Shown: positions 53,685-64,000 of the stretch, one piece after another
How positions within the stretch are numbered: position 1 is the stretch's first letter
How the letters are laid out: each line of letters opens with the position of its first letter
Origin: Bombus terrestris
Lineage: Eukaryota; Arthropoda; Insecta; Hymenoptera; Apidae
DNA length: 64,000 nt
Direction of reading: 5' to 3'
NCBI RefSeq assembly: GCF_910591885.1
Contig: NW_025963551.1
Span: 1,550,001-1,614,000 of the forward strand
Notes under the pieces: generated by a model
The model's database searches: none
What the model saw: the letters and a program-made list of their open reading frames with translations, nothing else
Told to the model about the DNA's origin: nothing
Program-made: the position numbers and the translations under genes

Positions 53685-55215
53685 ATTTCCACATAGTAAA
53701 GTGCAATGTGATGTCAGAAGTGTCTGACAAAATTACGTAATAACACGAAATATATGCAAGGCAATATAAGTTACATGTATAGCTTGGAAATTGTGATCGT
53801 TGCTCGCTCGCTCCGCTCGCACGTAAAAATCTAGTCCAACCTCACAACCGATCCGACACGTGCCCAAACTTGAAATAAGTCGCCTCCTCATTGAATGACG
53901 AACGCAAGAGGGATTGGTTTTAGGTTAGGCTATAGTTTTCGAGCGAGCTCGGCGAGCGAGGTACGCGTAAAGGTGTGTCACAATCCAACGGTTTGACACG
54001 TGGGGACATTGAAATATTCGCACCAGCCCGAGGATCCGGAAGTCTTTATCCTATTGCCTACTGACAATTGTTTACAGTTTATCAATAGTTTCACATAAAT
54101 AGTACTATTTCCACATAGTAAAGTGCAATGTGATGTGAGAAGTGTCTGACAAAATTACGTAATAACACGAAATATATGCAAGGCATTATAAGTTACATGT
54201 ATAGCTTGGAAATTGTAATCGTTGCTCGCTCGCTCCGCTCGCACGTAAAAATCTAGTCCAACCTCACAACCGATCCGACACGTGCCCAAACTTGAAATAA
54301 GTCGCCTCCTCATTGAATGACGAACGCAAGAGGGATTGGTTTTAGGTTAGGCTATAGTTTTCGAGCGAGCTCGGCGAGCGAGGTACGCGTAAAGGTGTGT
54401 CAGAATCCAACGGTTTGGCACGTGGGGACATTGAAATATTCGCACCAGCCCGAGGATCCGGAAGTCTTTATCCTATTGCCTACTGACAAATGTTTACAGT
54501 TTATCAATAGTTTCACATAAATAGTACTATTTCCACATAGTAAAGTGCAATGTGATGTCCGAAATGGCTGACAAAATTAGGTAATAACACGAAATATATG
54601 CAAGGCAATATAAGTTACATGTATAGCTTGGAAATTGTGATCGTTGCTCGCTCGCTCCGCTCGCTCGTAAAAATCTAGTCCATCCTCACAACCGATCCGA
54701 CACGTGCCCTAACTTGAAATAAGTCGCCTCCTCATTGAATGACGAACGCAAGAGGGATTGGTTTTAGGTTAGGCTATAGTTTTCGAGCGAGCTCGGCGAG
54801 CGAGGTACGCGTAAAGGTGTGTCACAATCCAACGGTTTGGCACATGGGGACATTGAAATATTCGCAGCAGCCCGAGGATCCGGATGTCTTTATCCTATTG
54901 CCTACTGACAAAGGTTTTCAGTTTATCAGTAGTTTCACATAAATAGTGTCATTTCCACATACTAAAGTGCAATGTGATGTCCGAAATGGCTGACAAAATT
55001 AGGTAATAACACGAAATATACGCAAGGCAATATAAGTTACATGTATAGTTTGGAAATTGTGATCGTTGCTCGCTCGCTCCGCTCGCTCGTAAAAATCTAG
55101 TCCAACCTCACAACCGATCCGACACGTGCCCAAACTTGAAATAAGTCGCCTCCTCATTGAATGACGAACGCAAGAGGGATTGGTTTTAGGTTAGGCTATA
55201 GTTTTCGAGCGAGCA
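53685..55215 (+). repeat. Segmental duplication pair P4, copy 1 (offset 4219 bp)
   Basis: This segment matches about 57904-59434 in monomer order and in private markers TTTGACACGTGG, GATGTGAGAAGTG, GTCCATCCTC and GTGCCCTAACTTG. Copy-specific differences are visible, for example GACAATTG near 54065, GGCATTATAAG near 54183 and GTCAGAATCC near 54400. Edges are approximate. Confidence 0.78.
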
Positions 55216-57582
55216 AGGCGTGCGAGGGACGGGTAAAGGTGTGTCACAATCCAACGGTTTGGCACATGGGGACATTGAAATATTCGCACCAGCCCGTGGA
55301 TACGGAAGTCTTTATCCTATTGCCTACTGACAAAAGTTTTCAGTTTATCAACAGTTTCACATAAATAGTGTTATTTCCACATAGTAAAGTGCAATGTGAT
55401 GTCCGAAATGGCTGACAAAATTGGGTAATAACACTAAATATATGCAAGGCAATACAAGTTACATGTATAGCTTGGAAATTGTGATCGTTGCTCGCTCGCT
55501 CCGCTCGCTCGTAAAAATCTAGTCCAACCTCACAACCGATCCGACACGTGCCCAAACTTGAAATAAGTCGCCTCCTCATTGAATGACGAACGCAAGAGGG
55601 ATTGGTTTTAGGTTAGGCTATAGTTTTCGAGCGAGCTCGGCGAGCGAGGTACGCGTAAAGGTGTGTCACAATCCAACGGTTTGATCCATGGGGACATTGA
55701 AATATTCGCACCAGCCCGAGGATCCGGAAGTCTTTATCCTATTGCCTACTGACAAAGGTTTTCAGTTTATCAGTAGTTTCTCATAAATAGTGTTATTTCC
55801 ACATAGTAAAGTGCAATGTGATGTCAGAAGTGTCTGACAAAATTACGTAATAACACGAAATATATGCAAGGCAATATAAGTTACATGTATAGCTTGGAAA
55901 TTGTGATCGTTGCTCGCTCGCTCCGCTCGCACGTAAAAATCTAGTCCAACCTCACAACCGATCCGACACGTGCCCAAACTTGAAATAAGTCGCCTCCTCA
56001 TTGAATGACGAACGCAAGAGGGATTGGTTTTAGGTTAGGCTATAGTTTTCGAGCGAGCTCGGCGAGCGAGGTACGCGTAAAGGTGTGTCACAATCCAACG
56101 GTTTGGCACGTGGGGACATTGAAATATTCGCACCAGCCCGAGGATCCGGAAGTCTTTATCCTATTGCCTACTGACAAATGTTTACAGTTTATCAATAGTT
56201 TCACATAAATAGTACTATTTCCACATAGTAAAGTGCAATGTGATGTCCGAAATGGCTGACAAAATTAGGTAATAACACGACATATATGCAAGGCAATATA
56301 AGGTATATGTATAGCTTGGAAATTGTGATCGTTGCTCGCTCGCTCCGCTCGCTCGTAAAAATCTAGTCCAACCTCACAACTGTTCCGACACGTTGCCAAA
56401 TTAGAAATAAGTCGCCTGCTTATCGACTATCGAAAGCGAGAAGGGTTGGTTTTAGGTTAGGCTATAGTTTTCGAGCGAGCACGGCGAGCGAGGGACGCGT
56501 AAAGGTGTGTCACAATCCAACGGTTTGGCACATGGGGACATTGAAATATTCGCACCAGCCCGAGGATCCGGATGTCTTTATCCTATTGCCTACTGACAAA
56601 GGTTTTCAGTTTATCAGTAGATTCACATAAATAGTGTTATTTCCACATACTAAAGTGCAATGTGATGTCCGAAATGGTTGACAAAATTAGGTAATAACAC
56701 GAAATATATGCAAGGCAATATAAGTTACATGTATAGCTTGGAAATTGTGATCGTTGCTCGCTCGCTCCGCTCGCTCGTAAAAATCTAGTCCAACCTCACA
56801 ACCGATCCGACACGTGCCCAAACGTGAAATAAGTCGCCTCCTCATTGAATGACGAACGCAAGAGGGATTGGTTTTGGGTTAGGCTATAGTTTTCGAGCGA
56901 GCACGGCGAGCGAGGGACGCGTAGAGGTGTGTCACAATCCAACGGCTTGGCACATGGTGACATTCAAATATTCGCACCAGCCCGAGGAGCCTGATGTCTT
57001 TATCCTATGGCCTACTGACAAAAGTTTACAGTTTATCAATAGGTTCACATAAACAGTACTATTTCCACATAGTAAAGTGCAATGTGATGTCCGAAATGGC
57101 TGACAAAATTAGGTAATAACACGAAATATATGCAAGGCAATATAAGTTACATGTATAGCTTGGAATTTGTGATCGTTGCTCGCTCGCTCCGCTCGCTCGA
57201 AAAAATCTAGTCCAACCTCACAACCGTTCCGACACGCTCCCAAGTTAGAAATAAGCCGCCTCCTTATCGAATAACGAACCCGAGAAGGATTGGTTTTAGG
57301 TTAGGCTACAGTTTTCGAGCTAGCACGGCGAGCGAGGGACGCGTAAAGGTGTCTCACAATCCAACGGTTTGGCACATGGGGACATTGAAATATTCGCAGC
57401 AGCCCGCCGAGCCGGAAGTCTTTATCCTATTGCCTAGTGACAAAAGTTTACAGTTTATCAATAGTTTCACATAAATAGTACTATTTCCACATAGTAAAGT
57501 GCAATGTGATGTCCGAAATGGCTGACAAAATTAGGTAATAACACGACATATATGCAAGGCAATATAAGGTATATGTATAGCT

Positions 57583-57717
57583 TGGATATTGTGATCGTTG
57601 CTCGCTCGCTCCGCTCGCTCGTAAAAATTTAGTCCACTCTCACATCCGATCCGACACGTTCGCAAATTTGAAATAAGTCGCCTCCACATCGAATGACGAA
57701 CGCAAGAGGGATGGATT
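57583..57717 (+). repeat. Rare j haplotype, copy 3
   Basis: This copy keeps the full j set, including the shortened GGGATGGATTTAGG seen at 2.4 kb. It then continues into a body with private GGTCAGGCTACAG and GAACTTGGCGAGCG. Confidence 0.85.
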
Positions 57718-57903
57718 TAGGTCAGGCTACAGTTTTCGAGCGAACTTGGCGAGCGAGGTACGCGTAAAGGTGTGTCACAATCCAACGGTTTGATCCATGG
57801 GGACATTGAAATATTCGCACCAGCCAGAGGATCCGGAAGTCCTTATCCTATTGCCTACTGACAAAGGTTTTCAGTTTATCAGTAGTTTCTCATAAATAGT
57901 GTT

Positions 57904-59434
57904 ATTTCCACATAGTAAAGTGCAATGTGATGTCAGAAGTGTCTGACAAAATTACGTAATAACACGAAATATATGCAAGGCAATATAAGTTACATGTATA
58001 GCTTGGAAATTGTGATCGTTGCTCGCTCGCTCCGCTCGCACGTAAAAATCTAGTCCAACCTCACAACCGATCCGACACGTGCCCAAACTTGAAATAAGTC
58101 GCCTCCTCATTGAATGACGAACGCAAGAGGGATTGGTTTTAGGTTAGGCTATAGTTTTCGAGCGAGCTCGGCGAGCGAGGTACGCGTAAAGGTGTGTCAC
58201 AATCCAACGGTTTGACACGTGGGGACATTGAAATATTCGCACCAGCCCGAGGATCCGGAAGTCTTTATCCTATTGCCTACTGACAAATGTTTACAGTTTA
58301 TCAATAGTTTCACATAAATAGTACTATTTCCACATAGTAAAGTGCAATGTGATGTGAGAAGTGTCTGACAAAATTACGTAATAACACGAAATATATGCAA
58401 GGCAATATAAGTTACATGTATAGCTTGGAAATTGTGATCGTTGCTCGCTCGCTCCGCTCGCACGTAAAAATCTAGTCCAACCTCACAACCGATCCGACAC
58501 GTGCCCAAACTTGAAATAAGTCGCCTCCTCATTGAATGACGAACGCAAGAGGGATTGGTTTTAGGTTAGGCTATAGTTTTCGAGCGAGCTCGGCGAGCGA
58601 GGTACGCGTAAAGGTGTGTCACAATCCAACGGTTTGGCACGTGGGGACATTGAAATATTCGCACCAGCCCGAGGATCCGGAAGTCTTTATCCTATTGCCT
58701 ACTGACAAATGTTTACAGTTTATCAATAGTTTCACATAAATAGTACTATTTCCACATAGTAAAGTGCAATGTGATGTCCGAAATGGCTGACAAAATTAGG
58801 TAATAACACGAAATATATGCAAGGCAATATAAGTTACATGTATAGCTTGGAAATTGTGATCGTTGCTCGCTCGCTCCGCTCGCTCGTAAAAATCTAGTCC
58901 ATCCTCACAACCGATCCGACACGTGCCCTAACTTGAAATAAGTCGCCTCCTCATTGAATGACGAACGCAAGAGGGATTGGTTTTAGGTTAGGCTATAGTT
59001 TTCGAGCGAGCTCGGCGAGCGAGGTAAGCGTAAAGGTGTGTCACAATCCAACGGTTTGGCACATGGGGACATTGAAATATTCGCACCAGCCCGAGGATCC
59101 GGATGTCTTTATCCTATTGCCTACTGACAAAGGTTTTCAGTTTATCAGTAGTTTCACATAAATAGTGTCATTTCCACATACTAAAGTGCAATGTGATGTC
59201 CGAAATGGCTGACAAAATTAGGTAATAACACGAAATATACGCAAGGCAATATAAGTTACATGTATAGTTTGGAAATTGTGATCGTTGCTCGCTCGCTCCG
59301 CTCGCTCGTAAAAATCTAGTCCAACCTCACAACCGATCCGACACGTGCCCAAACTTGAAATAAGTCGCCTCCTCATTGAATGACGAACGCAAGAGGGATT
59401 GGTTTTAGGTTAGGCTATAGTTTTCGAGCGAGCT
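57904..59434 (+). repeat. Segmental duplication pair P4, copy 2
   Basis: This is the partner of 53685-55215, ten monomers minus one base downstream; the single-base loss near 57710 lies between the copies. A private GGTAAGCGTAAAG occurs near 59024. Confidence 0.78.
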
Positions 59435-60889
59435 CGGCGAGCGAGGTACGCGTAAAGGTGTGTCACAATCCAACGGTTTGGCACATGGGGACATTGAAAT
59501 ATTCGCACCAGCCCGAGGATCCGGAAGTCTTTATCCTATTGCCTACTGACAAAAGTTTTCAGTTTATCAATAGTTTCACATAAATAGTACTATTTCCACA
59601 TAGTAAAGTGCAATGTGATGTCCGAAATGGCTGACAAAATTAGGTAATAACACGAAATATATGCAAGGCAATATAAGTTACATGTATAGCTTGGAAATTG
59701 TGATCGTTGCTCGCTCGCTCCGTTCGCTCGAAAAAATCTAGTCCTACCTCACAACCGATCCGACACGTGCCCAAACTTGAAATAAGTCGCCTCCTCATTG
59801 AATGACGAACGCAAGAGGGATTGGTTTTAGGTTAGGCTATAGTTTTCGAGCGAGCTCGGCGAGCGAGGTACGCGTAAAGGTGTGTCACAATCCAACGGTT
59901 TGGCACGTGGGGACATTGAAATATTCGCACCAGCCCGAGGATCCGGAAGTCTTTATCCTATTGCCTACTGACAAATGTTTACAGTTTATCAATAGTTTCA
60001 CATAAATAGTACTATTTCCACATAGTAAAGTGCAATGTGATGTCCGAAATGGCTGACAAAATTAGGTAATAACACGAAATATATGCAAGGCAATATAAGT
60101 TACATGTATAGCTTGGAAAGTGTGATCGTTGCTCGCTCGCTCCGCTCGCTCGTAAAAATCTAGTCCTACCTCACAACCGATCCGACACGTGCCCAAACTT
60201 GAAATAAGTCGCCTCCTCATTGAATGACGAACGCAAGAGGGATTGGTTTTAGGTTAGGCTATAGTTTTCGAGCGAGCTCAGCGAGCGAGGTACGCGTAAA
60301 TGTGTGTCACAATCCAACGGTTTGGCACATGGGGACATTGAAATATTCGCACCAGCCCGAGGATCCGGATGTCTTTATCCTATTGCCTACTGACAAAGGT
60401 TTTCAGTTTATCAGTAGTTTCACATAAATAGTGTCATTTCCACATACTAAAGTGCAATGTGATGTCCGAAATGGCTGACAAAATTAGGTAATAACACGAA
60501 ATATACGCAAGGCAATATAAGTTACATGTATAGCTTGGAAATTGTGATCGTTGCTCGCTCGCTCCGCTCGCTCGTAAAAATCTAGTCCAACCTCACAACC
60601 GATCCGACACGTGCCCAAACATGAAATAAGTCGCCTCCTCATTGAATGACGAACGCAAGAGGGATTGGTTTTAGGTTAGGCTATAGTTTTCGAGCGAGCA
60701 CGGCGAGCGAGGGACGCGTAGAGGTGTGTCACAATCCAACGGTTTGGCACATGGTGACATTGAAATATTCGCACCAGCTCGAGGAGCCGGATGTCTTTAT
60801 CCTATTGCCTACTGACAAAAGTTTACAGTTTATCAATAGTTTCACATAAACAGTACTATTTCCACATAGTAAAGTGCAATGTGATGTCC

Positions 60890-61659
60890 GAAATGGCTGA
60901 CAAAATTAGGTAATAACACGAAATATATGCAAGGCAATATAAGTTACATGTATAGCTTGGAAATTGTGATCGTTGCTCGCTCGCTCCGCTCGCTCGAAAA
61001 AATCTAGTCCAACCTCACAACCGTTCCGACACGCTCCCAAATTAGAAATAAGTCGCCTCCTTATCGAATAACGAACCCGAGAAGGATTGGTTTTAGGTTA
61101 GGCTACAGTTTTCGAGCTAGCACGGCGAGCGAGGGACGCGTAAAGGTGTGTCACAATCCAACGGTTTGGCACATGGGGACATTGAAATATTCGCAGCAGC
61201 CCGCCGAGCCGGAAGTCTTTATCCTATTGCCTACTGACAAAGGTTTTCAGTTTATCAGTAGTTTCACATAAATAGTGTTATTTCCACATAGTAAAGTGCA
61301 ATGTGATGTCCGAAATGGCTGACAAAATTAGGTAATAACACGAAATATATGCAAGGCAATATAAGTTACATGTATAGCTTGGAAATTGTGATCGTTGCTC
61401 GCTCGCTCCGCTCGCTCGAAAAAATCTAGTCCAACCTCACAACCGTTCCGACACGCTCCCAAATTAGAAATAAGTCGCCTCCTTATCGAATAACGAACCC
61501 GAGAAGGATTGGTTTTAGGTTAGGCTACAGTTTTCGAGCTAGCACGGCGAGCGAGGGACGCGTAAAGGTGTGTCACAATCCAACGGTTTGGCACATGGGG
61601 ACATTGAAATATTCGCAGCAGCCCGCCGAGCCGGAAGTCTTTATCCTATTGCCTACTGA
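60890..61659 (+). repeat. Adjacent doubled h monomer
   Basis: The stretch up to 61237 is repeated 422 bases later, up to 61659. Both copies have the h linker, GAGCTAGCACGG and the c-type GCAGCAGCCCGCCGAGCC. They separate at GACAAAGG versus GATAAAAG (61238 versus 61660). This is a one-monomer tandem duplication, or exchange between neighbours. Confidence 0.78.
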
Positions 61660-61911
61660 TAAAAGTTTACAGTTTATCAATAGTTTCACATAAATAGTAC
61701 TATTTCCACATAGTAAAGTGCAATGTGATGTCCGAAATGGCTGACAAAATTAGGTAATAACACGAAATATATGCAAGGCAATATAAGTTACATGTATAGC
61801 TTGGAAATTGTGATCGTTGCTCGCTCGCTCCGCTCGCTCGTAAAAATCTAGTCCAACCTCACAACCGATCCGACAAGTGCCCAAACTTGAAATAAGTCGC
61901 CTCCTCATTGA

Positions 61912-62753
61912 ATGACGAACGCAAGAGGGATTGGTTTTAGGTTAGGCTATAGTTTTCGAGCGAGCAAGGCGTGCGAGGGACGGGTAAAGGTGTGTCACAA
62001 TCCAACGGTTTGGCACATGGGGACATTGAAATATTCGCACCAGCCCGTGGATACGGAAGTCTTTATCCTATTGCCTACTGACAAAAGTTTTCAGTTTATC
62101 AACAGTTTCACATAAATAGTGTTATTTCCACATAGTAAAGTGCAATGTGATGTCCGAAATGGCTGACAAAATTGGGTAATAACACGAAATATATGCAAGG
62201 CAATAAAGTTACATGTATAGCATGGAAATTGTGATCGTTGCTCGCTCGCTCCGCTCGCTCGTAAAAATCTAGTCCAACCTCACAACCGATCCGACACGTG
62301 CCCAAACTTGAAATAAGTCGCCTCCTCATTGAATGACGAACGCAAGAGGGATTGGTTTTAGGTTAGGCTATAGTTTTCGAGCGAGCAAGGCGAGCGAGGG
62401 ACGGGTAAAGGTGTGTCACAATCCAACGGTTTGGCACATGGGGACATTGAAATATTCGCACCAGCCCGTGGATACGGAAGTCTTTATCCTATTGCCTACT
62501 GACAAAAGTTTTCAGTTTATCAACAGTTTCACATAAATAGTGTTATTTCCACATAGTAAAGTGCAATGTGATGTCCGAAATGGCTGACAAAATTGGGTAA
62601 TAACACGAAATATATGCAAGGCAATAAAGTTACATGTATAGCATGGAAATTGTGATCGTTGCTCGCTCGCTCCGCTCGCTCGTAAAAATCTAGTCCAACC
62701 TCACAACCGATCCGACACGTGCCCAAACTTGAAATAAGTCGCCTCCTCATTGA
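61912..62753 (+). repeat. Two consecutive near-identical 421-bp monomers
   Basis: The monomers at 61912 and 62333 share three private features: GACGGGTAAAGG, the one-base deletion GGCAATAAAGTTAC, and TATAGCATGG. One visible difference is GCAAGGCGTGCG versus GCAAGGCGAGCG. The shared deletion shows that one was copied from the other recently. Confidence 0.88.
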
Positions 62754-63175
62754 ATAACGAACGCGAGAAGGATAGGTTTTAGGTTAGGCTATAGTTTTCG
62801 AGCGAGCTCGGCGAGCGAGGTACGCGTAAAGGTGTGTCACAATCCAACGGTTTGGCACATGGGGACATTGAAATATTCGCACCAGCCCGAGGATCCGGAA
62901 GTCTTTATCCTATTGCCTACTGACAAAAGTTTTCAGTTTATCAATAGTTTCACATAAATAGTACTATTTCCACATAGTAAAGTGCAATGTGATGTCCGAA
63001 ATGGCTGACAAAATTAGGTAATAACACGAAATATATGCAAGGCAATATAAGTTACATGTATAGCTTGGAAATTGTGATCGTTGCTCGCTCGCTCCGTTCG
63101 CTCGAAAAAATCTAGTCCTACCTCACAACCGATCCGACACGTGCCCAAACTTGAAATAAGTCGCCTCCTCATTGA

Positions 63176-63597
63176 ATGACGAACGCAAGAGGGATTGGTT
63201 TTAGGTTAGGCTATAGTTTTCGAGCGAGCTCGGCGAGCGAGGTACGCGTAAAGGTGTGTCACAATCCAACGGTTTGGCACGTGGGGACATTGAAATATTC
63301 GCACCAGCCCGAGGATCCGGAAGTCTTTATCCTATTGCCTACTGACAAATGTTTACAGTTTATCAGTAGTTTCACATAAATAGTGTCATTTCCACATACT
63401 AAAGTGCAATGTGATGTCCGAAATGGCTGACAAAATTAGGTAATAACACGAAATATACGCAAGGCAATATAAGTTACATGTATAGCTTGGAAATTGTGAT
63501 CGTTGCTCGCTCGCTCCGCTCGCTCGTAAAAATCTAGTCCAACCTCACAACCGATCCGACACGTGCCCAAACATGAAATAAGTCGCCTCCTCATTGA
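63176..63597 (+). repeat. Chimeric monomer at a one-monomer deletion breakpoint
   Basis: Its first part matches the e monomer at 59802 (CTCCGTTCGCTCGAAAAAATC and TAGTCCTACCTC upstream, then AAATGTTTACAG). Its tail matches the monomer at 60224 (ATCAGTAG, GTGTCATTTCC, CATACTAAAG, ATATACGCAAGG). The next monomer (63598) matches 60646. Relative to 59380-61048, one monomer is missing, and the switch lies within 63356-63365 (CAGTTTATCA). Confidence 0.87.
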
Positions 63598-64000
63598 ATG
63601 ACGAACGCAAGAGGGATTGGTTTTAGGTTAGGCTATAGTTTTCGAGCGAGCACGGCGAGCGAGGGACGCGTAGAGGTGTGTCACAATCCAACGGTTTGGC
63701 ACATGGTGACATTGAAATATTCGCACCAGCCCGAGGAGCCGGATGTCTTTATCCTATTGCCTACTGACAAAAGTTTACAGTTTATCAATAGTTTCACATA
63801 AACAGTACTATTTCCACATAGTAAAGTGCAATGTGATGTCCGAAATGGCTGACAAAATTAGGTAATAACACGAAATATATGCAAGGCAATATAAGTTACA
63901 TGTATAGCTTGGAAATTGTGATCGTTGCTCGCTCGCTCCGCTCGCTCGAAAAAATCTAGTCCAACCTCACAACCGTTCCGACACGCTCCCAAATTAGAAA
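63598..64000 (+). repeat. Partial satellite monomer at right edge
   Basis: The last unit is 403 bases long and ends just before its next anchor. Its final 60 bases carry the h-type linker (AACCGTTCCGACACGCTCCC). It matches the monomer starting at 60646, including the shared AACATGAAATAAG variant just upstream. The array continues to the right. Confidence 0.95.

Larger units (their letters stand above)
1..64000 (+). repeat. Satellite DNA array, 422-bp monomer, more than 151 units
   Basis: Every stretch of the window realigns to itself when shifted by about 422 bases. The anchor context GAATGACGAA (or a variant such as GAATAACGAA or GACTAACGAA) recurs at 294, 716, 1137, 1559, 1981 and so on to 63598, giving exactly 150 intervals. 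All monomers are in the same orientation. Length is almost invariant: I find eleven single-base indels (near 868, 2226, 2422, 3840, 12265, 30237, 42033, 47525, 57710, 62206 and 62627) and one 13-bp gain (51679-51704). Monomers differ mainly by substitutions at a limited set of shared diagnostic sites, which define subfamilies. No unique sequence interrupts the array and no array boundary is visible. Arrays of this scale are typical of eukaryotic heterochromatin; the species and chromosome location cannot be read from the sequence. Confidence 0.98.
47552..64000 (+). repeat. Block IV: mixed e, g, h, j, k and b-like monomers
   Basis: This is the least regular part. e monomers recur throughout. 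Monomers with GAGGATCCGGATGTC, AAAGGTTTTCAG and ATCAGTAG (49662, 53051, 54739, 58958, 60224) form another set, often with CATACTAAAG and ATATACGCAAGG tails. h linkers, j linkers and k tails listed separately all occur here. Monomers 50084, 55583 and 57693 share TTTGATCCATGG and AGTTTCTCATAAATAG. Indels are concentrated here: near 47525, 51679-51704, 57710, 62206 and 62627. Confidence 0.8.

Noticed and set aside
1316..62750. Minus-strand open frames of 63-111 codons, often 79 codons ending at the ATTGATAAAC region
   Set aside because: They are open only in monomers with certain linker variants such as ATTGGGTAATAAC, overlap the plus-strand frame, and vary in length with single substitutions. 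They look like chance frames.
294..63801. More than 100 small plus-strand open frames of 67 codons as a tandem gene family
   Set aside because: They are the same satellite position repeated. Differences are mostly replacement changes, stops and lost starts are tolerated, and no domain or expression signal is visible.
1..64000. CRISPR array
   Set aside because: The repeat unit is 422 bp with no short-repeat and unique-spacer alternation. Everything in the unit repeats.
1..64000. Tandem rRNA, tRNA or histone gene cluster
   Set aside because: I see no rRNA core sequence, tRNA cloverleaf with A and B boxes, or histone-like reading frame in the unit.
1..64000. Bacterial or phage origin
   Set aside because: No coding density, operons or ribosome-binding sites are seen, and 64 kb of uninterrupted 422-bp tandem repeats is not a known prokaryotic arrangement.

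Overview
The whole window is one uninterrupted satellite DNA array. A unit of about 422 bp is repeated head to tail from the first base to the last. There are 150 full repeat intervals (anchor positions 294 to 63598) plus a partial unit at each edge, and neither edge of the array is in view. I see no protein-coding gene, RNA gene, transposon or unique spacer. The source is almost certainly a eukaryotic heterochromatic region (pericentromere, centromere, subtelomere or a satellite-rich chromosome). Each unit carries a TTAGG-TTAGG stretch, the arthropod telomere motif, and CpG-rich GCTCG runs that are not visibly CpG-depleted. Both would fit an invertebrate, but neither identifies the organism and I do not recognise the satellite family.

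Layout. (1) 1-13009: heterogeneous monomers, including a divergent subfamily (called B here) and segmental copies with 5- and 10-monomer offsets. (2) 13010-14711: a duplicated 844-bp dimer. (3) 14637-22232: a regular higher-order repeat (HOR) of six monomer types, a-b-c-d-e-f, 2532 bp per copy, three copies in a row. (4) 22233-39533: the same six types reshuffled by unequal exchange and patch conversion, with an eight-monomer block copied 8 kb away and a three-monomer block present three times. (5) 39534-47551: a different family mix dominated by types g and e, with two block duplications. (6) 47552-64000: the most mixed part, with rare haplotypes (j, k, h), a 13-bp expansion, doubled single monomers and a clear one-monomer deletion near the right edge.

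Within each monomer the main structure is an inverted repeat of about 50-nt arms around a 56-nt loop. It continues outward as weaker dyad similarity, and a second dyad centre, a 14-bp palindrome, lies about half a monomer away. I infer that the 422-bp unit may descend from two roughly 211-bp halves joined head to head. A 67-codon open frame recurs in most monomers. Its differences between copies are almost all amino-acid changing, so I treat it as a chance frame kept open by sequence homogenisation.

Monomer positions below are counted from the ATG-like anchor (GAATGACGAA context). Type letters are local labels defined from diagnostic bases.
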